From contig NZ_LMFI01000010.1 of assembly GCF_001426745.1 (NCBI RefSeq), positions 249,248-313,247 of the forward strand: 64,000 nt of DNA, in the 5' to 3' direction. Positions 8,398 through 16,879 of this stretch are shown piece after piece. The notes beneath the pieces are model-generated. The model was not told where the DNA came from and did not search any database. It saw only the letters and a list, made by a program, of their open reading frames with translations. The translations under genes and the position numbers were made by a program. Every line of letters begins with the position of its first letter. Position 1 is the stretch's first letter. This stretch comes from Nocardioides sp. Root140 (lineage in GTDB: Bacteria; Actinomycetota; Actinomycetes; Propionibacteriales; Nocardioidaceae).

Positions 8398-9645
8398 ATG
8401 ACTGACACCGCAACGCCCCCCAGTCTGACCGAGTGGCTACCCGGATACGTCGCTGACGAGCTGCAGCCGGAGATGGTCGAAAAGTGGGTTGACGCAACGC
8501 AGACAAGCATCAACACGGAGCTCAAAGACTCTGTCGATACCAGCGACTTCACAGATGTCCTCACAGTGGCCATCCGCGAGCACTGGACGGCGTTTCTCGC
8601 CGGACTACCCCAGCCCGAAGGCGAGTTCCAGCTTGTCGACGCAGGCAAGCGGCTGGCCCGCGAAACTGCGTCGCTGAAGTATCCCGTCGAGGTGATCATC
8701 AAGATCTACCGCACCGCCCTGCAATCGACGTGGTCGTATCTCACGGGCTTCGTCAGCGAGTTGCCCGACGACGCGGTCAACCATGCCGAAGTTCTCATCT
8801 ACTTCTGGGACCGCGCCGGCCGTTGGATCGACAACTCCATCGGAGTGTCCATCGACATCTTTCACACCGAGCGAGCACGCCTCACTGCAAGCGCCTCAGC
8901 CAAGGAGTTCGAGGCAGTGCGTGACATTCTTGCGGGTGAAGATGTCGACCTCAAGAAGGCGTCTGCGACCCTCGGCGGCTACCCCCTGTCGGTGTTTCAC
9001 ACTGCGTTCATCGTGGACACGAGCGATCCCGATGCAGTCTCAGACCTCGCCAAGGTCGGCAATGAAATCGGACGTGAACTCCGGGCGGCCCAACCTCTGG
9101 TCGTGCATCCGGGTGGCCGTCGGATCTGGGTATGGGCAGGCACTCGATCCGAACCGCATCTCAGCCTCCTCGACAAGGTCGATACGCTTGCGCGCGCGCA
9201 CAAAGTCCGGGTATTCGCCGGCACTCCGACGGCCGGACTCGAAGGCTTCGTCGCTTCGTTCCGTGATGCCGAACGGGTCCGGGAAGTCGCGCAACGGGGT
9301 TCCGTCGGTGACGGCCTGATGCGGTACGACACACATGAAGTCATTGCCCTGCTGGGATGTACTCCTGATGTCGACCGCTTCATGAGGCGGACCCTGGGCG
9401 ACATGCTTCAGAGCGGCGAGAACTTCGTGCGCATGCGCGAGACCGTTACGGCCTTGCTGGAAAATGCAGGCAGCGTCGAGGACGCAGCGAAACAGTTGTG
9501 TGTGCACCGCAACACCGTTCGGTACCGACTCTCGCGTGCGGAGGAAGTGCTCGGCCGGCCCGTGACGAAGTGCGGTCCCGAACTCGTGATCGCACTCCGC
9601 CACCAGCAGTCGTTCCACGATGACCTCGTCTCCGACACCAGCTAG
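8398..9645 (+). CDS. PucR/CdaR-type transcriptional regulator
   Basis: A 415-aa regulator. The C-terminal helix-turn-helix at about residues 360-390 reads VEDAAKQLCVHRNTVRYRL, the standard PucR C-terminal HTH_30 motif. The middle region (about 165-300) is a degenerate GGDEF-like CdaR domain, and the N-terminal 150 residues resemble the RsbR-like helical domain of actinobacterial family members. The ATG follows AGGGAG. It is transcribed away from phaC and is the only regulator near the catabolic operon, so it probably activates that operon in response to a substrate or intermediate. The ligand is unknown. Confidence 0.88.
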   Translation: MTDTATPPSLTEWLPGYVADELQPEMVEKWVDATQTSINTELKDSVDTSDFTDVLTVAIREHWTAFLAGLPQPEGEFQLVDAGKRLARETASLKYPVEVIIKIYRTALQSTWSYLTGFVSELPDDAVNHAEVLIYFWDRAGRWIDNSIGVSIDIFHTERARLTASASAKEFEAVRDILAGEDVDLKKASATLGGYPLSVFHTAFIVDTSDPDAVSDLAKVGNEIGRELRAAQPLVVHPGGRRIWVWAGTRSEPHLSLLDKVDTLARAHKVRVFAGTPTAGLEGFVASFRDAERVREVAQRGSVGDGLMRYDTHEVIALLGCTPDVDRFMRRTLGDMLQSGENFVRMRETVTALLENAGSVEDAAKQLCVHRNTVRYRLSRAEEVLGRPVTKCGPELVIALRHQQSFHDDLVSDTS

Positions 9646-10230
9646 AGCCGTCAATCTGACAGCGACAGCGACCGGGTCGCACAACGCGGTCGACCCCTGA
9701 ACTCTTGTGCGGCGAACCAAGCGGGCACTCGCTCATGCTGACCAACGTCGGCGATTACGCAGCGAACCCACTCCGACTGCGACCGCTAGTCTTTCCGCCA
9801 CTCGGTTCGGTTATTCCTCGGACGTGAGCTGCACGCCCAACTGGAATAGTGCGTCGAAAAGAAGCGGTTCCCTTGAGATGGGACGGCCTTCCAAGACCGA
9901 CCTCTTCGGGCCCGAGATCCAGAGGAGTACGGCGGAACGAGTGCCAGCGACGTCCGTTGTAAAACTGTGCTGGCCATAGATCTCGACGTACTTTCGCTAT
10001 CAGTTGCACCAAGCCATACCATCCTCACCGGCATTGCCCGGCTGTGAATCTCTCCTCCAAGCCCGCTCGCCTGGCCACCCCAGGCCATCGCCCGCGTACC
10101 CGAGCGTCCCCCCAGATTCCCGCGACCAACGAAGTGGCACACACCTGGTGCATTCCCGGTGCCTCGAGCAGAAAGAGGAGACGTGGTTTCTCCGCGAAAC
10201 TGATCGTTCCGAGGCCCCGATCGCACCTAG
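9646..10230. other. non-coding stretch between the catabolic cluster and the relaxase gene
   Basis: No convincing gene was found in these 585 bp. Several open frames on both strands have arginine- and serine-rich translations typical of shadow frames. Base composition looks lower in GC than the relaxase gene that follows. I found no integrase remnant, tRNA or long repeat here, although this is where one would expect the left end of the relaxase-bearing segment. Confidence 0.5.
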
Positions 10231-13200
10231 GTGACCGTGACGATGAGCCTCCACAAGCTGACGGCCGGGTCGGGGTATGACTACCTGACCCGCCAGGTCG
10301 CAGCCATGGACGCCACCGACAAAGGTCACACCGGTCTCGCGATCTACTACACCGAGAAGGGCGAGACCCCCGGCGTGTGGGTCGGCTCCGGCATGGACGG
10401 GATCGAGGGTTTGGACGCCGGGGACCTTGTCACCGCGGACCACATGCAGAACCTGTTCGGGGCCGGGCACCACCCGCTGGCCACCGAGCGATCCAAGGCG
10501 CTGGACTTACGAGTCGGCCGTGTCGGTATCGACAGCCCGACCGAGGCCGACTACAAGGCAGCGGCCCGTCTCGGGGCCCCGTACAAGGTCTACAAGAACG
10601 ACATCAGCGCGTTCCGGGTCGAGGTAGCCAAACGCCTTGCCGCCGTCAACGAAGCCGCCGGGCTGCCCCGCGACTGGGCAGTCCCGGCCGAGGAACGGGC
10701 ACGCGTCCGCACCGAAGTCGGGCGTGAGTTCTTCAAAGCAGAACACGGCCGCGAACCGGCCGACGCCCGCGAACTCGCCGCCTCAATCGCCAAGCACTCC
10801 CGTCCCAAGACCACCGCCGTCGCCGGGTACGACCTCACCTTCTCCCCTGTCAAGAGCGTCTCGGTACTGTGGGCGCTGGCCGACCCGAACACCGCCGCAG
10901 TCATCGAACGGGCCCACCAGGCAGCCATCAAGGATGCTCTGGACTTCATCGAGACCAAGGCGCTGTTCACCCGCCAGGGGGCCAACGGCATCCGTCAGGT
11001 CAACGTCCGCGGCCTGGTCGCGACCGCGTTCACCCACCGCGACTCCCGCGCCGGTGATCCGGATTTGCATACGCACGTCGCGGTCGCGAACAAGGTCCAG
11101 ACCCTTGACGGCAAGTGGCTCGCGATCGACGGGCGGCTGCTCTACAAGGCCAAGGTCTCGGCCTCGGAGACCTACAACACCGCCCTCGAACGGCACCTGG
11201 GCGACGGGCTGGGTGTGCGGTTCGCGGAACGCCCCAACCCCGACGCGCAGAAGCGGCCGGTGCGCGAGATCGTCGGCGTCGACCCCGACGTGAACCACCG
11301 TTTCTCCAAGCGCCGGGTCAGCGTCGAGGCCCGCCGCAAGGAACTGGTCGCCGATTTTCAGGTCGCCCACGGGCGACCCGCGACACCGGTCGAGACGCTC
11401 CAGCTGGCTCAGCAGGCCACCTTGGAGACCCGCGAGGCCAAGCACGAGCCGCGTTCCTTGGTCGAGCAGCGTGAGGCCTGGAGTCGGGAGGCGGTCGAGG
11501 TCCTGGGCTCACCAGGTGGCGTTCAGCGGATGCTCCGTAGCGCGCTGGCACCGGCTTCCGGAGGGGTCACGGTGGCAGATGCTGCATGGTTCGCCGAGAC
11601 CAGCGACCGGATCGTGGCGACGATGGAAGGCAGCCGCGCGACCTGGCAGTACTGGCACGTCTACGCCGAGGCCCAACGCCAAGTGCGCTCCGCCACCGTG
11701 CCCACCGACCAGGTCAGCACCGTCGTCGCCCTACTGGTCAGCGAGGTCCTCGACGGCCGCTCGGTCAGCATCACTCGCCCCTTCGACGAGATCTCGGAAC
11801 CTCTCGAGCTGCGCAAGCGCGACGGGTCCTCGGTCTACACCGTGGGCGGGGTCCACCTGTTCACCTCCAGCAAGGTCCTCGCCGCCGAAGAGCGGCTAGT
11901 GGCCGCCGCCGGTCGCCACGACGGCTACGCGGTTGATGAGCAGAACGTCTCCCTGGCGCTGCTGGAGTCCGAGGCCAATGGGGTGAAACTCAATGCCGGT
12001 CAGGCCACCTTGGTCAAGGAGATGGCCACCTCCGGTGCCCGCCTCCAGCTGGCGATCGCACCCGCCGGATCGGGCAAGACCACCGCCATGCGGGCGCTTG
12101 CCCAGGCCTGGACCGACGGCGGTGGCAGCGTGATCGGCCTGGCTCCCTCGGCGGCAGCCGCGGACGCCCTCCGGGCGTCTATGGGTTCCCAGATCGACAC
12201 CCTCGCCAAGCTCACCCACTCCCTCGAACAGGCCCAGACCACCGGCGCCAACCCACCCGGGTGGGTTGGTGGCATCGGTCCCGGGACGCTGGTGGTGATC
12301 GACGAGGCCGGCATGGCAGACACCCTCTCCCTCGACGTCTCCGTCCAGCACATCCTGGAGCGTGGGGGCAGCGTCCGGTTGGTCGGCGATGACCAGCAGC
12401 TCGCCTCGATCGGCGCCGGCGGCGTACTGCGCGACATCCAAGCGACCCACGGCGCTCTGCAACTGTCCGAGTTGGTCCGATTCACCGACCCGGCCGAAGG
12501 TGCCGCTTCGCTGGCGCTGCGCGAGGGCAAGACCGAGGCACTCGGCTTCTACCTGGACCGCGACCGGGTGCACGTCGGCGACATGGCCACCATGACCAAG
12601 GACGTCTTCACCTCCTGGCAGGCCGATCGTGCCGCGGGACTGGACGCGATCATGCTCGCCCCCACCCGGGAGTTGGTCAGCGAGCTCAACCAGCAGGCCC
12701 GCGCCCACCGGCTCGAGGGGGCCGACGCTGCGAACGTGGGCCCGTCTCGGCGGCTGGCGGACGGCAACGACGCCAGCATCGGCGAGCTGATCCTCACCCG
12801 CACCAACGACCGCAGGCTGCGCACCTCGGCAACCGACTGGGTCAAGAACGGCGACCGGTGGACCCTGTTGGAACTGCACGACGCAGGGGACCTGACCGTC
12901 CAGCACACCCAGCACGGCCGCACCGTGCGCTTGCCGCGCGCCTACGTGGAGGCCTCCACGGAACTCGGCTACGCCTGCACCGTGCACACCGCCCAGGGCG
13001 TCACCGCCGACACCATGCACGGGCTGGCCACCGGCACCGAGTCACGCCAGCAGCTCTACACGATGCTGACCCGCGGCAAGAGCGGCAACCACGTCTACCT
13101 CGAGGTCGTCGGCCACGGCGACCCACACTCGGTCATCCACCCGACCTTGATCCGCCCGCTCACTTCGACCGACATCCTCGAACAGGTGCTGGCCCGCGAT

Positions 13201-16068
13201 GCCTCCCAGCGGTCGGCTACCAGCCTGATCCGTGAGCAGGCCGACCCCGCCATCAGACTCGGCGAGGCCGCCCAGCGGTACCTCGACAGCCTCTACGTCA
13301 CCGCCGAACACGTCGTGGGGGCCGAGGTGGTGGCGTCCTTGGACACCACTGCCGATCGCCTGCTCCCCGGGCTTGCCGACGAGGCCGCCTGGCCCACGCT
13401 GCGCGCCCACCTGTTGCTGCTCGGCGCCGCCGGGGAGAGCCCCACCGAGGCCCTGCGGGCAGTCGCGAGCGACCGCGAACTGGTCTCGGCCGAGGACCGG
13501 GCAGCGGTGCTCGACTGGCGACTGGATGCCTCCGGCCTGCGCAACGCCGGCGCGGGACCGCTGCCGTGGATGCCCGGCATCCCGGAGCGGCTAGCCGACG
13601 ACCCCCGCTGGGGTGCCTACCTCGCCCAGCGCGCCCATCTGGTCGAGGCCCTCGCCGGCCAGGTCCGCGACCGGGCCGAGTCACAGACCTCGCTCCCGGC
13701 CTGGGCACAGCACGGGCTCAAGCCCGACGACGCCACGCTCGCCGACGTCGAGGTGTGGCGCGCGGCCATGCAGGTGCCTGCTGGCGACCGTCGGCCCACC
13801 GGGGCACCACAACTGCAGAAGGCCGCCGCGACCTACCAACGGCGCCTGACCAGGCGCATCACCGGCGACCACACCCCCGCACTCAAAGAATGGCGCCAAC
13901 TGCTCCACACGGTGGCACCGCAGGTCCGCAACGACGAATTCACACCCCTCCTGGCCGAGCGGCTCGCCGCCATGTCCCGCTCCGGCATCGCGGCTCATCA
14001 GTTGCTCCGCTCCGCCGCCAACGCAGCCCCGCTGCCCGACGAGCACGCCGCGGCGGCGCTGTGGTGGCGCATGGCACGCCACCTCACCCCGGCGGTAGCC
14101 GCACAGATCGGGGACGGCTCCCACGACGAAGGCATCACCAGCGAGTGGGCCCACCGGTTGAACGATCTGGTCGGCAGCGACCGAGCGCAGTGGATTCAGG
14201 CCAGCAGTTGGTGGCCAGCCCTGGTCTCCAACGTCGACCACGGGCTGCAACGCGGATGGCAGCTCGTGGCCCTGCTCTCGGCTGGGTCCACCCTGCCTAG
14301 CGACAGTGGAGACACCGGTGTCGATGAGTGCCAGGCGCTGGTCTGGCGGACCTCGATCGCCCTCGACCCGATCCCCGACGAAGACGCACACGACTACCAC
14401 TTCGATGAGCCCCCCGCGGACCTGTGGGACGGCGTCGACCCGGACCCGTCCCTGTGGGTCGAGCACCCCGATGACACCACCTGGCCGCTCGAGGACCTGC
14501 TCAACCCCATCGACCCAGACCAGGCCTTCGACCCAACCACCCCCGAGCACAAAGCCTCGGTCGACGTCGACGTCGACGTCGACCGTCAGCTGCTGCTCGC
14601 GGAGCTGGACCGCAACACCCGTTGCCCGCTCGAGCCGACCGACGCCTACCTACGCCGGGCCTACGAGCGGGAGCAGGAAGCGGCGGCCAGCCCGGTGAGC
14701 CGCGCTCGCATGCTCGAGATCAACGAGATTACCCAGGCCTTCTTCGAGGAGCGGTTCACCGACTCGTGGGGCCGCGACTACCTCACCGGCCGGTTCGGCC
14801 TCGACCTCGCCGGGCACGAGCACTTCCGCCCCGGGCAGGCCCCGGCCGGCTGGACCAACCTCGTCGAGCACCTGCGCCACCACGGCGTCAGCGACGCCGA
14901 GATGCTCGCCACCGGGGTCGCCACCACCGCCAGCACCGGCCGCCTGATCGACCGGTTCCGCGACCGGGTCGTCTTCCCCGTGCTGCACAAGGGCGAAGTA
15001 CTCGGGTTCGTCGGTCGCCATCGCCCCGACCTCACCGACGCCGACAAGGGCGGACCCAAGTACCTCAACACCACCAGTACACCGCTGTTCCACAAGGGCG
15101 CTCAGCTGTACGGGCTCGCCGACGAGCTGCTCGAAGATGGCGCTGTCCCTGTCGTCGTCGAAGGCCCCATGGATGCCATCGCGGTCACCCTGGCCGGCGC
15201 CGGACGCTACGTCGGGGTGGCCCCGCTCGGCACATCACTGACCGAGGAGCAGGCCACCCAGCTCGCCGGCGTCGGCCGCGACCCGGTCGTGGCCACCGAC
15301 GCCGACCTCGCCGGCCAGGTCGCCGCGGAGCGGGACTTCTGGATGCTCACACCGCACGGCATGGACCCCGGCTACGCCCGGTTCCCCGAGGGTCTGGACC
15401 CGGCCGACATACTGGCCCAGCGCGGCCCGGCCGCGCTTACTGCGGCGTTGGCAAGCGGCCATAAGCTTGGTGATCAGGTGCTCGCCGAGCGGCTCGACCA
15501 CCTCCCGCCCGAACAGGCCAGGTCGGCGGCCATGCGAATCCTCGCGGCCCGGCCGAGCCATAGCTGGGCGCCCGGCACCGAACAGGTCTCCGCCCGCCTC
15601 CAGCTCTCTCAAGTGCACGCCCGACGAGAACTCCGCGACGCCGTCACAACTTGGGATGCCGACCCGCGTAAGGCCGCCCAAGGCGAACTGAACAAGAGCG
15701 GCGAGGTCCGCGCCCGCCTTGCGGCCCTGACAGCGCAGACGCCAGCCGAGCGGTGGGCAGCGCTGGCCCACGAACTCGACCCGCGCCTCGTGGAGCAGGG
15801 CGATTGGCCAGCAACCGCGGCGATGCTGCAGCAGGCCCATGAACAGGGACACAACGTGGCCGACTCTGTCCGAGCTTTGGTCGCCGAAGCGCCACTGGGC
15901 GACATGCCCGCCCGCGACCTGCGATACCGACTCGTCTCCCGCATGGACGTCCCGGTTGACACCGGCGAAAGCTGCGCCGCGCCCGCGGCGAAGTCGCGTG
16001 GCGTAGCCAACGACCGGCTGCAGCCTGGTGGAGCTCTGCCGCCACAGCGGAGAACGCTTCAGCGCTGA
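10231..16068 (+). CDS. MobF-family relaxase/helicase with C-terminal DnaG-like TOPRIM primase module
   Basis: A 1945-aa conjugation protein. The N-terminal TrwC/TraI relaxase domain has tyrosines at 16, 18, 39 and 40 and the metal-binding histidines H269, H280 and H282 in HRDSRAGDPDLHTH. A RecD-like helicase follows, with Walker A PAGSGKTT at 611-618 and Walker B DE at 691-692. After a linker with a VDVDVDVD run (about 1444-1451) comes a DnaG catalytic-core-like region (about 1500-1740) with the TOPRIM glutamate E1644 (VVVEGPMD) and acidic pair D1690/D1692. It should nick and unwind plasmid or ICE DNA and perhaps prime the lagging strand. An ATG at 10243, after AGGTGA, is an equally good start. 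The last 40 residues look out of register and run antisense to another coding-like frame, suggesting a rearranged 3' end. Confidence 0.92.
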   Translation: MTVTMSLHKLTAGSGYDYLTRQVAAMDATDKGHTGLAIYYTEKGETPGVWVGSGMDGIEGLDAGDLVTADHMQNLFGAGHHPLATERSKALDLRVGRVGIDSPTEADYKAAARLGAPYKVYKNDISAFRVEVAKRLAAVNEAAGLPRDWAVPAEERARVRTEVGREFFKAEHGREPADARELAASIAKHSRPKTTAVAGYDLTFSPVKSVSVLWALADPNTAAVIERAHQAAIKDALDFIETKALFTRQGANGIRQVNVRGLVATAFTHRDSRAGDPDLHTHVAVANKVQTLDGKWLAIDGRLLYKAKVSASETYNTALERHLGDGLGVRFAERPNPDAQKRPVREIVGVDPDVNHRFSKRRVSVEARRKELVADFQVAHGRPATPVETLQLAQQATLETREAKHEPRSLVEQREAWSREAVEVLGSPGGVQRMLRSALAPASGGVTVADAAWFAETSDRIVATMEGSRATWQYWHVYAEAQRQVRSATVPTDQVSTVVALLVSEVLDGRSVSITRPFDEISEPLELRKRDGSSVYTVGGVHLFTSSKVLAAEERLVAAAGRHDGYAVDEQNVSLALLESEANGVKLNAGQATLVKEMATSGARLQLAIAPAGSGKTTAMRALAQAWTDGGGSVIGLAPSAAAADALRASMGSQIDTLAKLTHSLEQAQTTGANPPGWVGGIGPGTLVVIDEAGMADTLSLDVSVQHILERGGSVRLVGDDQQLASIGAGGVLRDIQATHGALQLSELVRFTDPAEGAASLALREGKTEALGFYLDRDRVHVGDMATMTKDVFTSWQADRAAGLDAIMLAPTRELVSELNQQARAHRLEGADAANVGPSRRLADGNDASIGELILTRTNDRRLRTSATDWVKNGDRWTLLELHDAGDLTVQHTQHGRTVRLPRAYVEASTELGYACTVHTAQGVTADTMHGLATGTESRQQLYTMLTRGKSGNHVYLEVVGHGDPHSVIHPTLIRPLTSTDILEQVLARDASQRSATSLIREQADPAIRLGEAAQRYLDSLYVTAEHVVGAEVVASLDTTADRLLPGLADEAAWPTLRAHLLLLGAAGESPTEALRAVASDRELVSAEDRAAVLDWRLDASGLRNAGAGPLPWMPGIPERLADDPRWGAYLAQRAHLVEALAGQVRDRAESQTSLPAWAQHGLKPDDATLADVEVWRAAMQVPAGDRRPTGAPQLQKAAATYQRRLTRRITGDHTPALKEWRQLLHTVAPQVRNDEFTPLLAERLAAMSRSGIAAHQLLRSAANAAPLPDEHAAAALWWRMARHLTPAVAAQIGDGSHDEGITSEWAHRLNDLVGSDRAQWIQASSWWPALVSNVDHGLQRGWQLVALLSAGSTLPSDSGDTGVDECQALVWRTSIALDPIPDEDAHDYHFDEPPADLWDGVDPDPSLWVEHPDDTTWPLEDLLNPIDPDQAFDPTTPEHKASVDVDVDVDRQLLLAELDRNTRCPLEPTDAYLRRAYEREQEAAASPVSRARMLEINEITQAFFEERFTDSWGRDYLTGRFGLDLAGHEHFRPGQAPAGWTNLVEHLRHHGVSDAEMLATGVATTASTGRLIDRFRDRVVFPVLHKGEVLGFVGRHRPDLTDADKGGPKYLNTTSTPLFHKGAQLYGLADELLEDGAVPVVVEGPMDAIAVTLAGAGRYVGVAPLGTSLTEEQATQLAGVGRDPVVATDADLAGQVAAERDFWMLTPHGMDPGYARFPEGLDPADILAQRGPAALTAALASGHKLGDQVLAERLDHLPPEQARSAAMRILAARPSHSWAPGTEQVSARLQLSQVHARRELRDAVTTWDADPRKAAQGELNKSGEVRARLAALTAQTPAERWAALAHELDPRLVEQGDWPATAAMLQQAHEQGHNVADSVRALVAEAPLGDMPARDLRYRLVSRMDVPVDTGESCAAPAAKSRGVANDRLQPGGALPPQRRTLQR

Positions 16069-16129
16069 GGGTCTGGCCCGTGTACGCGTCGGTCGCCACC
16101 CCGTGCAGTCGGCACTTACGGGCGGTCAA
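15985..16129 (-). pseudogene. possible truncated 5' end of a convergent gene
   Basis: On the minus strand a TTG-initiated frame gives about 48 protein-like residues beginning MTARKCRLHGVATDAYTG and including AVAAELHQAAAGRWLRHATS. It then dissolves into arginine/proline-rich translation where it runs under the relaxase gene. An in-frame TGA lies just upstream of the TTG. I do not recognise the family. It may be the start of a gene cut off when the relaxase 3' end was joined here, or simply a fortuitous frame. Confidence 0.25.
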
Positions 16130-16468
16130 CGTTCCTCATGAGCCCGTACCCGGAGCCCGGCGACCACCGGCCAACCGAACGGCCGGCGCAGAAGACTGTC
16201 ATCTCGCCCAGGCGGGCACTCGCACCGTGATGCATCAGCGGTGAACCTTCACCCTTCATCCACAACATCCACGCCACCTACCAAGAACACCTGCCGACTC
16301 GCGTGCGGATGATCGCTCCGGACACCTGCCCACCCTTAGGTGACCATCAGCAGTCGCCAAGGCGAGGCCCCGGGCGAGAGCACCTAACACGTCTCCTCAG
16401 CCTCGCCGCAACGACTACGGGTCGGTACGCCGACGACGACCGCGGCACAGTGCGAGAGGTGCGATGGG
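16130..16468. promoter_or_regulatory. leader region of the HTH gene with island-specific sequence elements
   Basis: No gene is visible. The region holds TTAGGTGACC at 16336-16345 and CCTAACACGT at 16383-16392. Both 10-mers occur again, next to each other, in the promoter of the Fic gene at 18014-18045. They lie 77 to 133 bp upstream of the small HTH gene, where an operator would be expected. Confidence 0.45.
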
Positions 16469-16795
16469 ATGAGCGAGGAACCGGCCGATGAAATGCGGGA
16501 CGACATCTCGCCAATGCGTGATCCCCGACATGTGTTCCTCACCGCACGCGACGTGATGCACCGCTACGGCTGGGGCAAGACCAAGGGCTATCAGAACCTC
16601 AAGGACCGGGAGCTGGTGCCGGCGCCCGTGATGATCCATCCCGACCGCTGGCGGCTGGATCAGCTCCTGGCCTGGGAAGAGCGACGCATGGCAATGGCTG
16701 AGGCAGCGTTGCAGTCGCTCGTTGCGCCCGACCGAGAGCAGGTCACCATCACCGATCTGCTCCCCCAGCCCAAGCGACGTCGCAGGTCGGCATGA
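16469..16795 (+). CDS. small AlpA/excisionase-like helix-turn-helix protein
   Basis: A 108-aa protein with a MerR/AlpA-type winged helix in the middle: FLTARDVMHRYGWGKTKGY, then DRELVPAPVMIHPDRWRLDQL. Such proteins bind DNA and act as regulators or excisionases in integrated plasmids and ICEs. The C-terminus ends in a basic PKRRRRS tail. The ATG follows GAGAGG at a slightly long spacing. It sits between the relaxase and the Fic gene and faces the Fic gene. Because the same 10-mer lies upstream of both this gene and fic, it is a good candidate for the regulator of both; that is inference. No integrase is visible next to it. Confidence 0.75.
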   Translation: MSEEPADEMRDDISPMRDPRHVFLTARDVMHRYGWGKTKGYQNLKDRELVPAPVMIHPDRWRLDQLLAWEERRMAMAEAALQSLVAPDREQVTITDLLPQPKRRRRSA

Positions 16796-16807
16796 CACCT
16801 CTTGCTG

Positions 16808-16859
16808 CCGCGAAGTTGTCGTGTTTCTTTTATTCCGAGGAACCTCAACAACTTCGCGG
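16808..16859. terminator. 12-bp perfect inverted repeat between convergent HTH and fic genes
   Basis: CCGCGAAGTTGT at 16808-16819 is repeated exactly inverted (ACAACTTCGCGG) at 16848-16859 with a 28-bp AT-rich spacer containing TTTCTTTTATT. It lies 12 bp after the HTH stop and 20 bp before the fic stop. A bidirectional terminator is the simplest reading, but the loop is long, so a protein or recombinase site is also possible. Confidence 0.45.
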
Positions 16860-16879
16860 ATCGGGTGCGGCTCGCCAAG

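Noticed and set aside
13681..14550. Minus-strand frame under the relaxase gene
   Set aside because: Low-complexity translation without motifs; the plus strand is continuous relaxase sequence.
14560..14583. GTCGAC x4 run as a possible unstable microsatellite
   Set aside because: It is in frame, encodes VD repeats in a linker and has only four units; it is mentioned in the relaxase entry rather than as a separate element.
9721..16205. 12-mer GCGGGCACTCGC at about 9721 and about 16194 as possible attachment repeats around the relaxase
   Set aside because: A single GC-rich 12-mer match is expected by chance in 64 kb of such DNA; the flanks do not match.
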